NCBI GenBank assembly: GCA_965246765.1
Contig: CBDFFJ010000004.1
Location: 62,001-126,000 of the forward strand
Direction of reading: 5' to 3'
From: UBA1952 sp965246765
GTDB lineage: Bacteria > Bacteroidota > Bacteroidia > Chitinophagales > Chitinophagaceae
Length of the DNA stretch: 64,000 bases
Shown: piece after piece, positions 9,850 through 18,894 of the stretch
Layout: every line of letters begins with the position of its first letter
Numbering within the stretch: the first letter of the stretch is position 1
The notes under the pieces: model-generated
Told to the model about the DNA's origin: nothing
Database searches by the model: none
Seen by the model: only the letters and a program-made list of their open reading frames with translations
Made by a program: the position numbers and the translations under genes

Positions 9850-11063
9850 TCAGTTCGTCGTGTCGCTGAATGAATTCACAGGCAGCGTAATAATAAACTT
9901 CGCTCCTTCCCCTTCCATGCCTTCTGCTGCAATGCTTCCGCCGTGCCGTTCGGTAATCTTTCTGCAAAGAGAGAGGCCAAGCCCTGTGCCTTCGTAATAG
10001 TCTTTGGTATTTAGCCTGGTAAACGTCTTGAAGATGCGTTCGGCGTATTCCTGCTCAAAGCCAATGCCGTTATCCGCAACCACAATCTTCGCCATTCCAT
10101 CGGCTCCAGCTTGTCCCGTTATAATGATGCGCGGCGGTACACCCGCTTTGCTAAACTTCAGTGCGTTGTTGATGAGATTGTAGAATAGCTGACGAATGAG
10201 CACTGGAAAGCCATCCATTTTGGGTAAAGCACCAATTATAATAGATGCCGATTTTTGCTGCATCAGCACCTCTAAGTCAGATTCAACGCCACGGATTGTT
10301 TCATTCAAGTCTATCGCTTCCACCTTTTCGTCAGTTGCCGCAAGTTTGGAGTATACAAGCACGCCGTTAACCATATCCATCATCCGCTCTGCTGAACTGT
10401 GCACCTTACTGAGGCTGAGCTTTGCCCTTTCCGATAGTGTGCCAGTCGCCTTCCGTGATTACCGCTACAGCGCGGCTCAATTCAATAGCGGCATCGGGCG
10501 GCAGTCCAAACCATTCCTTCAGCCGCGCAATCCCAGACGCCAAGCTCTGTTGCCTCAATGGCGAAGTGCAGCTCCTCATCACTGCTGCGCAGCTTTTCCA
10601 GCGCCACTACCTTGTCGGTGGTTTCGTTGCATATCATAAGTACGCCGCCGATGGCGCCATCATCATCGCGCACCGGGCTGTAGCCGAATGTCCAATAAAC
10701 ATTTTCCAGCCGCTCGTTTCGGTAGATGGGTATGAGCTGGTCTTCACTCCAGGTTGGCTCGCCACCGGCCAGCACCTGCTGGATAAGCGGCGAAATGGTG
10801 GGCCATATCTCGGCCCAGCAATCCGCTCCGCGCTGGCCCAATGCCTGCGGGTGCTTGCCGGTAATGCCGAAGCTGGGCCGGTAGGCATCATTGTAAAATT
10901 GGATGAGCTCCGACCCCCACCAGAGAAACATAGGGAAGCGCGAGTTGAGTAGGATGCTCAGCGTTGTGCGCAGGCTTTGCGGCCAGTGTTCCGGCCCGCC
11001 GATTGGTGTTATATGCCAGTCAAAAGCACGGGTCAGCGCGCCCATCTCGCCGCCGCCTTGCAG
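9850..11063 (-). pseudogene. PAS-domain histidine kinase with internal deletion and frameshift
   Basis: Remains of a soluble PAS kinase. The 5' part (11063-10482) encodes a PAS domain with the family-typical ALTRAFDWHITPIGGPEHWP start, the PIYRNERLENVYWTFGYSP stretch, and the beginning of a second PAS (LHFAIEATELGVWD). The first frame ends near 10482, but the next frame continues the second PAS (RLKEWFGLPPDAAIELS, then AVAVITEGDW). It then jumps straight into the second DHp helix (KLSLSKVHSSAERMM) in yet another frame. The rest of the second PAS and the HisKA helix with the phospho-acceptor His are absent. The ATPase domain (N-box LFYNLINNALKFS, G-boxes DNGIGF and GTGLGLSLCRK) is complete to 9850. 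The first residues upstream of the ATG at 11045 (SFLQGGGE) also match the family, and no start codon is seen for them. Confidence 0.78.
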
Positions 11064-11472
11064 GAAGGAAAGTCCGCGCTACTGCTGACAATTGCTTTAT
11101 TGTGCGACATGTAACGAGACGAAATCGTAATGGTGTCAAAAATAGGCCATTTGGATGCGGAATGCAGTGGAAATAATTGTTTATTCCAGGCCATCCCTTT
11201 GTGCATTTATTCCTTAGCGATTTTCTGCAAAAGCACATATTTCTATTATGTGATTAAGCCTCCTGATATTTCAAAATAGAACGGTTGTAATGTCGGTAAC
11301 ACTAATCAGCACATAAGGCTTTACGACATAATGATGTTAGCGGCAGAATCCGACAGTGGGCAAATTGCAGAATTGTTTTCATCATGGACTTAAGTCTGCT
11401 TCACATAACTTAAACGAGGGAGGGGAAAACTTAATCCAGAAGAGGAGGGCACTCAGTAGATGAACTGATTTT
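11064..11472. other. Non-coding stretch between divergent genes
   Basis: About 410 bases without a supportable gene. The short open frames here lack a ribosome site, a signal peptide or any recognisable motif. The stretch holds the upstream region of the kinase pseudogene on one strand and of the Sel1-repeat gene on the other. Apart from the promoter element just after it, I see no hairpin or repeat. Confidence 0.5.
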
Positions 11473-11480
11473 TATCTTTG
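11473..11480 (+). promoter_or_regulatory. Bacteroidota -7 promoter element
   Basis: TATCTTTG, an exact match to TAnnTTTG, lies 30 bases ahead of the ATG of the Sel1-repeat gene. No clear -33 TTG is visible at the usual spacing. Confidence 0.6.
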
Positions 11481-11510
11481 CAAGCATCGTTATCGCCAAA
11501 TAGCCCATTC

Positions 11511-12677
11511 ATGAAACATCTTTGCCTCTTGCTCACCAGCATCGCGCTCACCTCATCTTTACAGGCGCAAACAATTACCGTAGAGGAAGACAAGGCGCAG
11601 GTGGAGAAGCAGCTTCGCAATATCCTCCACAAGGCGGAACGCGGCGATACGGCCGCAATGGCCGCCGCTGCATACATCTATGGCTTAGGCTATGCCCCCG
11701 GCAGGTACTGGCGGCCAGAAAACTGGCTGTACGACGAAGGCAAGTGCAGGTACTGGTATGCCCGGGGCATGGATGCAGGCAGCGCAAACTGTGCATATAG
11801 GCTGGGCGAGCGTTTTGACGGTTCCATGCGCCCCAAAAATGAGAATAAGGATTCGGCTATTTTCTTCTTTAAAAAGGCCGCCGCGCTTGGCTCGGTAGAT
11901 GCGATGAAAGACCTCGGTACCATGTACTGCTATGCGCCGCACAACGAACCTCAGGAAGCCAGGTATTGGTACGGGCAGGCGGCCGCTCATGGCTCCGAAT
12001 TTGCCGCCGGTCAGCTTCGGAATATGAAGCTTGCATCATCCCATACTTACGAAGACGGCTTAGCCGCCTACAACAGCGGGCGCTACGCGGAAGCCATTGA
12101 ATTTTTTGAAGCCGCTGCCGGCAACAACTACGATACCCGCGCACTGGAAAAGCTGGGGGATATGTACACCCAAGGCCAGGGAACGCCTGTAAATCTGCAG
12201 CGCGCCTACATTCGGTACTTTACCTGTAGCGCAATGCACAGCGGCGCATGCAGCTATAAGCTCGGCGAATGGTACTATGCCAACGAGCGTTCGCCCAACT
12301 GGAGGCTGATGGCGCGCCACGCCTGGGATTCTGCAAGCGCCCAAGGCTATCTGCCTGCCGCCGCCCGCATTGCGCAGTATGATGCAGAAGTGGCAGATGT
12401 AGCCCGCAAGGACGACGCGGCTGAAGCGCTTCGCCAGTCGCGTCAGATTACCAAAGCCGACCTCGGCCCTACACCAAGCGCAGGCGAGATTGAAGCGTAT
12501 AAAAAGCAACAGGCAGCCAACGCCGCTAATCGTCCGCTGCCGAAATATGAGCAGCCTGTTCTAAACTGGAGTACACCCTCCCAGACCGGCGCGCAGCGCG
12601 ACCAGGAGATGTACGACAAGATGCATAAAGAGGCCGACCAGCGCGAAAAGAATTATAATGATAAATGGGGGCGGTAG
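11511..12677 (+). CDS. Secreted Sel1-repeat protein
   Basis: 388 residues beginning with a signal peptide (MKHLCLLLTSIALTSSLQAQ). It carries several Sel1-like tetratricopeptide-type repeats: GDTAAMAAAAYIYGLGY, GSANCAYRLGERF, GSVDAMKDLGTMYCY, GSEFAAGQLRN, DTRALEKLGDMYTQGQG and GACSYKLGEWYY. Such repeats form a curved helical scaffold for protein binding, here in the periplasm or outside. The last 100 residues are charged and probably unordered (EMYDKMHKEADQREK), with no T9SS domain. The gene stands alone between two kinase genes of the other strand; its role is not deducible. The ATG at 11511 is chosen over an upstream in-frame codon because it starts the signal peptide. Confidence 0.8.
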   Translation: MKHLCLLLTSIALTSSLQAQTITVEEDKAQVEKQLRNILHKAERGDTAAMAAAAYIYGLGYAPGRYWRPENWLYDEGKCRYWYARGMDAGSANCAYRLGERFDGSMRPKNENKDSAIFFFKKAAALGSVDAMKDLGTMYCYAPHNEPQEARYWYGQAAAHGSEFAAGQLRNMKLASSHTYEDGLAAYNSGRYAEAIEFFEAAAGNNYDTRALEKLGDMYTQGQGTPVNLQRAYIRYFTCSAMHSGACSYKLGEWYYANERSPNWRLMARHAWDSASAQGYLPAAARIAQYDAEVADVARKDDAAEALRQSRQITKADLGPTPSAGEIEAYKKQQAANAANRPLPKYEQPVLNWSTPSQTGAQRDQEMYDKMHKEADQREKNYNDKWGR

Positions 12678-12980
12678 CGCTAGTTGTCTGTTGCAGCCTT
12701 ATTGAAGCCTTGCGAAACAGCTTTCAATGATGAACAGCGGCAAGACTGCATCGTGCATTCCCTTGCTACAGATGATGCAACTTGGAAACTTGCAGATACA
12801 GTGGGTTAAAGTCTGCTGCGCAAGACTCAAACCAGTCAAGGCCTGCGGACAATCGTCACTTCATTTTGCGGCATTGAAGGGCTGGTTGGGAGGAGCTTTC
12901 AAAAATAGTCCATTCCACTACCTCCACGACAACTTAATGCAACAGGCAATTGGCCTCGCCACCTTCCGCCGCCGGAGCAC
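12678..12980. other. Intergenic stretch, convergent genes
   Basis: About 300 bases between the ends of the Sel1-repeat gene and the PAS kinase. A plus-strand open frame crosses it but runs antisense into the kinase and has no recognisable protein features. No terminator hairpin is evident. Confidence 0.45.
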
Positions 12981-14150
12981 TCACGGCAAATCCACAGGCT
13001 CAGGAAACCAGCAGGTGAAAACACTGCCTCCTTCCGCGCGGCTTTCTGCCGTAATGGAGCCCCCGTGTATCTCCATGATTTTCCGGCACAGCGAAAGGCC
13101 GATGCCGTTGCCTGGATATTGCTCTGGCTGATGCAGCTTCTGAAACAACCCGAAGATGCGTTCGTTGTACTCCGGCTCAAAGCCAATGCCATTGTCCTTG
13201 AAGCTTATCCAGCGATAACGGCCCCCATTAGGCTCATTATGCTGGCTATGCCCATTTTGAGCACCTACGCCGGTACGGATAATGATATGCGGGGACTGGC
13301 CTGCCTGGCAAAACTTCAGGGAATTATGCACGAGATTATGAAAAAGATGGTGCAGCAATTTGCGATAGCCTTTGATAACAGGCAGCGGCTCTGCGTCAAT
13401 GCCGGCATTGCAATCCACGATTTCCAGGTGCAGGTTTTGGCGCGTAACGCTTAAGGTGACGTTGAGATTCACGTCACTCAGCAACTCAGTGACCCTATGG
13501 ATGTTGGCAAAGGCGAAAATATCGTCTGTCAGGGCTTCCGCCCGCTTTGCTGACTTCTGAATTCTCCGGAACAATGACGTTCCTTCCTCCGAGAATCTTC
13601 CTTCCTCACGCTGAAGCAGCATAGTGGTGAAGATGTTGATTTTACGCAAAGGCTCCTTCAGATCGTGGCTCGTTACCCTGCCAAAGGAAACAAGCTCGGC
13701 ATTGCTTGCTTCAAGTTCCTTCGCCTTTCGGCTCAATGCGAGGTTCAGCCGCTTTAATTCGAGCTCTGCCTTTTGGCGGTGCGCCACATCGTGCCGGATA
13801 ATGAGCACGCCAACAACCTGCTCCAGTACATCTTTGAGGGGTATCACGTGCGTCTCTACATACTCGCCGGAAAACGAGCCTTCCTGCATGGACACAAAAG
13901 ACTTTAAGCCGGTTAGCGCATTATTCAGCGCCGCAGTCAGTGCTTTAGATTCCGCCAGCTCCGGAAACACTTCGCCAATGTGCTTTCCAAGCACGCTCGC
14001 TCTTGGCTTGCCGCTAAGCGCTTCGCACATCGTGTTCCATGAGGTGACTCTCAGCTCGGCGTCAGTGGATACCACGCTGTCAATGCTGGCATCGTTTAGC
14101 ATCTCAGCCAGAAACATGCGCTTGTTGATATCGTCGTTTGGTTGCGGCAT
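12981..14150 (-). CDS. PAS-domain sensor histidine kinase
   Basis: Soluble 389-residue histidine kinase: one PAS domain (about 20-125; IDSVVSTDAELRVTSWN), a coiled linker (LALSRKAKELEASNAELVS), HisKA with phospho-acceptor His162 in VTSHDLKEPLRKI, and a HATPase domain with N-box LFHNLVHNSLKFC, G1 DNGIGF and G2 GNGIGLSLCRK. No membrane segment, so the signal is read in the cytoplasm. It is the last of three minus-strand genes after a complete receiver (14445-14876) and a truncated one (14189-14431). The order receiver-receiver-kinase suggests a phosphorelay in which this kinase serves the receivers. No DNA-binding output is encoded with it. Confidence 0.88.
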   Translation of the reverse strand: MPQPNDDINKRMFLAEMLNDASIDSVVSTDAELRVTSWNTMCEALSGKPRASVLGKHIGEVFPELAESKALTAALNNALTGLKSFVSMQEGSFSGEYVETHVIPLKDVLEQVVGVLIIRHDVAHRQKAELELKRLNLALSRKAKELEASNAELVSFGRVTSHDLKEPLRKINIFTTMLLQREEGRFSEEGTSLFRRIQKSAKRAEALTDDIFAFANIHRVTELLSDVNLNVTLSVTRQNLHLEIVDCNAGIDAEPLPVIKGYRKLLHHLFHNLVHNSLKFCQAGQSPHIIIRTGVGAQNGHSQHNEPNGGRYRWISFKDNGIGFEPEYNERIFGLFQKLHQPEQYPGNGIGLSLCRKIMEIHGGSITAESRAEGGSVFTCWFPEPVDLP

Positions 14151-14188
14151 TTGAGCCGCTGAATATACAAAGCATTAGCCCGTTCGTT

Positions 14189-14431
14189 TTATCGTTCTGC
14201 CAAAAGTTGCTGCACGTTATGCAGTAGCTCACGCATGGCAAAGGGCTTCTCAATGAAATTGTCTGCCCCTGCAGCAAGCGCAAGCCTTTTCATCTGAGGG
14301 CTGGCGGAGATAATAATCACGGAAATACCCCTGCTGCGCTCACTCGCCTTTAAATGCCTGCAAATGTCTAAGCCGTCCACACCGGAGACTTGTTTGTCCA
14401 GGATAATAATGTCCGGATGCTGGAATAAGCC
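14189..14431 (-). pseudogene. Response-regulator receiver, N-terminal part missing
   Basis: C-terminal two thirds of a CheY-like receiver. Reading from 14431 the frame gives HPDIIILDKQVSGVDGLDIC, so the phospho-acceptor Asp is present, followed by the helix-4 region (VIIISASPQMKRLALAAG) and the conserved Lys in FIEKPFAM. The first 40-45 residues, with the acidic pair that binds magnesium, are missing, and a TAA stands directly upstream at 14432-14434. The only starts left are internal codons such as GTG in VDGLDIC. The break lies about a dozen bases after the stop of the preceding receiver gene, so a deletion joined them. It is unlikely to be functional. Confidence 0.75.
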
Positions 14432-14444
14432 TTACCTGGATAAG

Positions 14445-14876
14445 TCAGCCACCTGCATACCGGCCCGGCGAAAGGCAATCCTGCCAGTAGTCCACGATTT
14501 TACGCAGTGTGCCAACTAATACGTCGTAGGTATTTGGCTTCATAAAAAATCCCTGCACCGACATCTGGTAGGCTTCAGCAACAGCGTTCTCACTTGCATG
14601 CGTGGAGAAAAAAAGGTAGGGAATACATTTTGACGCAAGGTCTGTGTCCGTCTGGATGATTTTGCGCAGCTCATAGCCGGTTAGCCGTGGCATATTTACA
14701 TCCGAAAGGATGATGAATGGAAATACGCCTTCCTGACGCAGATAAGCAAGCGCATCAAAACCATTGACAAAGAATCTAAGTTCATTTGGGTAAGCAAGCT
14801 CCCGGAAAGCTTCGGCAAGTAAGTGCTGGTCGTCGGCATCATCCTCAATGATTACAATTGGCCCCTTTTTATTCAT
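14445..14876 (-). CDS. Single-domain response regulator (CheY-like)
   Basis: 143-residue stand-alone receiver with acidic residues EDD at 11-13, phospho-acceptor Asp59 in IILSDVNMP, Ser/Thr switch in FFSTHAS and Lys in FFMKPNTYD. The composition and the ending (LRKIVDYWQDC) match the single-domain receivers that accompany PAS kinases in Chitinophagaceae. It lacks an output domain and so probably passes phosphate on or acts by protein contact. It is the first gene of the minus-strand run leading to the PAS kinase and is divergent from the multi-PAS kinase at 15097. Confidence 0.88.
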   Translation of the reverse strand: MNKKGPIVIIEDDADDQHLLAEAFRELAYPNELRFFVNGFDALAYLRQEGVFPFIILSDVNMPRLTGYELRKIIQTDTDLASKCIPYLFFSTHASENAVAEAYQMSVQGFFMKPNTYDVLVGTLRKIVDYWQDCLSPGRYAGG

Positions 14877-15068
14877 AATTTATTAGGATGAAACGTCAAA
14901 AGTAATCCTAAGCGGCTCAAAGACATAATCCTTTCAATACTAATAGGCAAAGTGCCGAAACAGACAAGCCCGTTTTAGAAAATTTGTGACGCTCACCCAG
15001 AACGTTATCGCGTTCACGAATCTGCCTGTCTATTAGAAATGGCTAACAATTGCTGCAATCTTATCATC

Positions 15069-15076
15069 TATATTTG
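15069..15076 (+). promoter_or_regulatory. Bacteroidota -7 promoter element
   Basis: TATATTTG matches TAnnTTTG exactly; a TTG at 15050-15052 lies 16 bases upstream as a possible -33 element. The multi-PAS kinase starts 20 bases downstream. Confidence 0.6.
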
Positions 15077-15096
15077 ACCGGAGTCAGCGATTAAAT

Positions 15097-17421
15097 ATGC
15101 TTACCGTGACGAACGAGATTGACAAGCAAGCGGAAACCTCTTTAGCAGCCTTATCTGTCTTGCAAGGCGATGAGCGCACCAAAATCTTCATAGAGCAGAC
15201 AATGCATGCCGTGGCCATGCTGGACAAAGACATGTGCTATCTCGCCGCTTCAGCGCGCTGGAAAAGCGATTATAACCTTCATGGCCAAGAGCTTTCCGGC
15301 AGGTCACACTACGAGCTGTTTCCCGAAATCGGCGAGGGTTGGAAGACGATTCATCGTGAATGCCTTGGCGGCGCCACCAATGTCTGTGAGGAGGCAATGT
15401 TCCTCCGGCAGGATGGTTCGGTACAATGGATTAGCTGGGAGATACGGCCTTGGCACCTTGCCGACGGGCGTATCGGAGGATTGCTCATTTCAACCTCGGA
15501 TATTACGAAGCGAAAAGCGGCGGAGAAAGAGCGCAGCCGGATGGAAGAAATCATTTCCAAAACGAATGAGATTGCCCGCATAGGCGCCTGGGAGCTGGAT
15601 TTCCTGACCGATACCGCAACCTGGACAAAAATGGTACGCGAGATTCTGGAACTTGATGATGATTTTGTGCCGTCAATCAATAGCGGTATTGAGTATTTTA
15701 AAGAAGGCGACAGCCGGGAGCGTATTACTAACGCCATCGCCACGGCCATAGAGCACGGCATACCATACGACCTGGAGCTTGAGCTGATAACAGCCAGAAA
15801 CAAGCCCATCTGGGTACGCAGCATTGGTCAGGCGGAATTCAGGGAGGGTAAATGTATCCGGCTGTTCGGAGTATTCCAGGATATAGATAACGCGCGCCGA
15901 GTGCAAGACGAGCTGACCATTAGCGAAACCCAGTTTGAGCGCACCTTTGAAAATTCGCTGCTTGGTATGGGCATTGTCTCCACCACTGGGCGCTGGCTGC
16001 GGGTAAACAACGGTGTCTGTGGCATCACCGGATATGCTAAAGACGAGCTGCTTGCAAAGACAATTCTGGACATCACGCATCCCGACGACCGCGCAAACGA
16101 TTTGGTTCTTCTGGGTCAGCTCCTGCGTAAGGAAATAGATTCCTACCAGATTGAGAAACGATACTATCACAAGCAAGGACATATTGTATGGATTTCGCTT
16201 GTTGTCTCTATGGTCGCGGATAAGCAGGGCAATCCAGTACATTTCATCGGGCAGATTGAGGATATCACGTCACGTAAAGAAGCACAGTCGGCGCTTCTAA
16301 AGATGAATCAAGAGCTAAACGCCATACTCGATACGGCACATGTCTCTATCATCGGAACTGACACAAATGGAGTAGTCACGCACTTTAACAGAGGCGCGGA
16401 AATCCTGCTGGGCTACAAGGCGGCGGAGGTAATTGGCATTCACACACCGGTTCTTATTCATTTGGAAGAAGAAGTGGTGCGGCGAGGTCGTGAGCTGTCA
16501 GTCATGCTCAATCGCGAGATTAAGGGCTTTGACGTGTTTGTGGAGACAGCACGGCAGGCAAGTTACGAGTCCCGGGAATGGACGTATATTACAAAAGAGG
16601 GTAAGGCCTTTCCGGTACAGCTTGTCGTCACGGCTATTAAGACCGCGACAGGTAGCATCACCGGTTACCTGGGCATTGCCACCGACATGTCGCAACGTAA
16701 GGCCTTTGAAGCCTCCGAGCGGAGATATGCTATTCTGGAATCCAAGAGCAGGGAGATGGAACAATTTGCCTATATGGCATCTCATTATCTGCGCGAGCCA
16801 TTGCTCAATATACTGGGTTGTATTCAGATTGTGAGCGAGGAATATGCCGATGGGTTTAGTGATGATTTGAAATCCTGCTTCAATGGCGTCAGCGACGCGG
16901 CAACGAGAATGGACGGACTCATAAAAGGACTTCTTGATTACACAAGACTCAGCCGCATCCCGCATATGGCGCAGGCAGACACCCAGACCATAGCCGAGTC
17001 AGCCCTTGCCGAGCTATATCCGGTTGTCTCGCAGACGAAGGCAGTGGTTGAGATAGGCCCATTGCCCCTGCTACGCGGGAATGTACCCGCGCTGAAACAG
17101 CTATTTGTCAGTCTATTGCATAATGCGCTGAAATTTCAGCCGGAAGGCTCAACTCCGCTTGTGCGCCTCAGTGCGCTCAGCTGCGGCGACGAATGGGCAT
17201 TTGAAATCCGCGATAACGGTATCGGGCTTCCTGCAAACGCCAATGAAAAGATATTTTCTATCTTCCAGCGCCTTCACAAGCGCGATGAATACGGGGGCGG
17301 GCTAGGTGTAGGCTTATCACTGTGTAAAAAGATCGTGGAACTGCACCAAGGCGCTATTGCCGCCGAAGCTGGTACCACGGGTGGTGCGACCTTCCGGTTC
17401 ACGATATCGCAGCATCTATGA
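15097..17421 (+). CDS. Multi-PAS sensor histidine kinase
   Basis: 774-residue soluble kinase with about four PAS domains in a row (roughly 25-145, 150-270, 275-400, 405-540), several with the PAC-type ending seen in STSDITKRKAAE, GQIEDITSRKEA and IATDMSQRKAFE. HisKA carries His563 in YMASHYLREPLLNI. The HATPase domain has N-box LFVSLLHNALKFQ, G1 RDNGIGL and G2 GVGLSLCKK. The many PAS domains suggest it integrates several redox, light or small-ligand inputs; no cofactor-specific residue is obvious. It overlaps the downstream receiver by four bases (ATGA), so the two are translationally coupled and very probably cognate partners. Confidence 0.9.
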   Translation: MLTVTNEIDKQAETSLAALSVLQGDERTKIFIEQTMHAVAMLDKDMCYLAASARWKSDYNLHGQELSGRSHYELFPEIGEGWKTIHRECLGGATNVCEEAMFLRQDGSVQWISWEIRPWHLADGRIGGLLISTSDITKRKAAEKERSRMEEIISKTNEIARIGAWELDFLTDTATWTKMVREILELDDDFVPSINSGIEYFKEGDSRERITNAIATAIEHGIPYDLELELITARNKPIWVRSIGQAEFREGKCIRLFGVFQDIDNARRVQDELTISETQFERTFENSLLGMGIVSTTGRWLRVNNGVCGITGYAKDELLAKTILDITHPDDRANDLVLLGQLLRKEIDSYQIEKRYYHKQGHIVWISLVVSMVADKQGNPVHFIGQIEDITSRKEAQSALLKMNQELNAILDTAHVSIIGTDTNGVVTHFNRGAEILLGYKAAEVIGIHTPVLIHLEEEVVRRGRELSVMLNREIKGFDVFVETARQASYESREWTYITKEGKAFPVQLVVTAIKTATGSITGYLGIATDMSQRKAFEASERRYAILESKSREMEQFAYMASHYLREPLLNILGCIQIVSEEYADGFSDDLKSCFNGVSDAATRMDGLIKGLLDYTRLSRIPHMAQADTQTIAESALAELYPVVSQTKAVVEIGPLPLLRGNVPALKQLFVSLLHNALKFQPEGSTPLVRLSALSCGDEWAFEIRDNGIGLPANANEKIFSIFQRLHKRDEYGGGLGVGLSLCKKIVELHQGAIAAEAGTTGGATFRFTISQHL

Positions 17422-17840
17422 ACAAGAAACTATCTTGCATTCTGCTCGTTGACGACGACCCCATGTGTCACTTCGTCCATAAACGGGTTATTCGGAATGC
17501 GGACTGCGCTGAATGGGTGCAGGTCGCGCACGACGGTGCAGAAGCCATTATCTATTTGGAGAAAGCGCGTACCGGTGAAACTCTCTGGCCGGATCTGATA
17601 TTTCTGGACATAAATATGCCTGGCGTTGACGGCTGGGATTTTCTGGATGCTTACAAAGGCCTTTACGAAGTCGGGAAAGTAGTCACTGCAATCGTGGTTC
17701 TTTCATCCTCGCTCAATCCCGACGATGAAGCACGTGCCCTGGCTGACCCGAATGTGCGCAGCTACGACACAAAAATCCTAACACCTGCTGCGCTGCAAGG
17801 ACATTTGGAGCGCCTATTCGCAGATAACGGAGGCCGGTAA
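17418..17840 (+). CDS. Single-domain response regulator (CheY-like)
   Basis: 140-residue receiver with acidic pocket VDDDP at 11-15, phospho-acceptor Asp64 in LIFLDINMPGVDGWDF and a Ser switch in VVLSSSLNPDD. The Lys that normally follows strand 5 is present in SYDTKILTPAAL. It has no output domain. The start overlaps the stop of the multi-PAS kinase, so it is the direct target of that kinase. These ROK-like stand-alone receivers usually work as phosphate relays or sinks. Confidence 0.9.
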   Translation: MNKKLSCILLVDDDPMCHFVHKRVIRNADCAEWVQVAHDGAEAIIYLEKARTGETLWPDLIFLDINMPGVDGWDFLDAYKGLYEVGKVVTAIVVLSSSLNPDDEARALADPNVRSYDTKILTPAALQGHLERLFADNGGR

Positions 17841-18087
17841 GTAATAAGAAATATCTGAGGCAACTAAGAAATGAGCATTACGGTGGCGGAGGAGGATATG
17901 GTTGTCATGCAATGATTTGGGCTATCAATCAGGATTTACAGTCAAAAAAACCTCCTGACTTTTAGAGCAAACTGATAGGGTTTATGCCTTGTCTGCGTTC
18001 TGAATAATTTTGCTTGCACACACTTGTGGGAAGGAAATCTCATCAGCTAAACTCAACAATATCAAGCTGAATAGAATTCTCATCTTA

Positions 18088-18879
18088 TTAAGGCACCCGC
18101 CTTATCAACGTCTGTTTGGTATAAGCCTCAAAAATGCCCAGTGCCTTGTCGCCGCGGATGTTGTTAGGTGGATTGGACAGCGTGGTGCCACCACCCGGTC
18201 CTCCGCCGCTTATTTGCGCCAACGTATAATAGTAGTTATAGGCGCCGAGATCAATGCAGCGCATTTCTACTGACACCATCGCTCCCGCTTTTGTATCCAA
18301 ATCCCGGTCAATTACCGGACGACCATTTATCTGCCCATTGTTGATGTTGTCGTTGAAAACAATGTACGACTTGCTTCTTTCACTGTCCACGCTGAGGATA
18401 AACCGGTAGTTGTTGCCGGCTACATCCGGGTCCCGGAAAATGGGTGTCGTAGTCACCCCGCCGTCGCTGCCTGGAAAACTCAGGGTATTGAATCGCAGGC
18501 TGTCAAGCGGGACTTTGGTGGGCATGGATGATGATGCGTAATAGTTCTTCCCATTCAATGCTACCGACAGATTATAGGTACCGCCCGGACGAGCAACAAT
18601 TTGGTGTGTTTGATAAACACCCACTGAAGCCTCGCTCAACGTATCGGCGAGACCAGTATTGTCTGAGATAATTACTAGGGCGCCCGCTACGCCCGGATAA
18701 GTGTTCGGAGCGCTAAAGCTTACAGTCTGGCTGATGCGGACAAAGTAGGGGCCTGGCTCGTCTGTGACAGCGCCGTCAATCACCAATTGCCTATCGGCAT
18801 CGTTAAGCTTAATGTCAATTTCCTTCTGGCAGGATGCGAGCAAAATTGTCGCGGCCATTATGGACAAAAGATTCTTCAT
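18088..18879 (-). CDS. DUF4249 lipoprotein
   Basis: 263-residue lipoprotein. The lipobox LLASC puts the lipidated residue at Cys17, and the mature start SCQKEIDI is typical of DUF4249. The body has the family beta-rich layout with LVIDGAVTDEPGPYFVRISQTV near residue 30 and a C-terminal EMRCIDLGAYNYY. DUF4249 proteins are encoded next to TonB-dependent receptors in Bacteroidota and are thought to sit on the outer membrane with them. Here it follows the receptor by 15 bases, in one transcript. The substrate is unknown. Confidence 0.88.
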   Translation of the reverse strand: MKNLLSIMAATILLASCQKEIDIKLNDADRQLVIDGAVTDEPGPYFVRISQTVSFSAPNTYPGVAGALVIISDNTGLADTLSEASVGVYQTHQIVARPGGTYNLSVALNGKNYYASSSMPTKVPLDSLRFNTLSFPGSDGGVTTTPIFRDPDVAGNNYRFILSVDSERSKSYIVFNDNINNGQINGRPVIDRDLDTKAGAMVSVEMRCIDLGAYNYYYTLAQISGGGPGGGTTLSNPPNNIRGDKALGIFEAYTKQTLIRRVP

Positions 18880-18894
18880 GGTACAATACGGCGG

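Noticed and set aside
12727..13131. 134-residue plus-strand open frame
   Set aside because: Runs antisense into the PAS kinase 3' end, with no signal peptide, motif or ribosome site.
18005..18012. TAATTTTG promoter element on the plus strand
   Set aside because: Matches the consensus, but no plus-strand gene or RNA feature follows; the open frame beyond is antisense to the DUF4249 gene.
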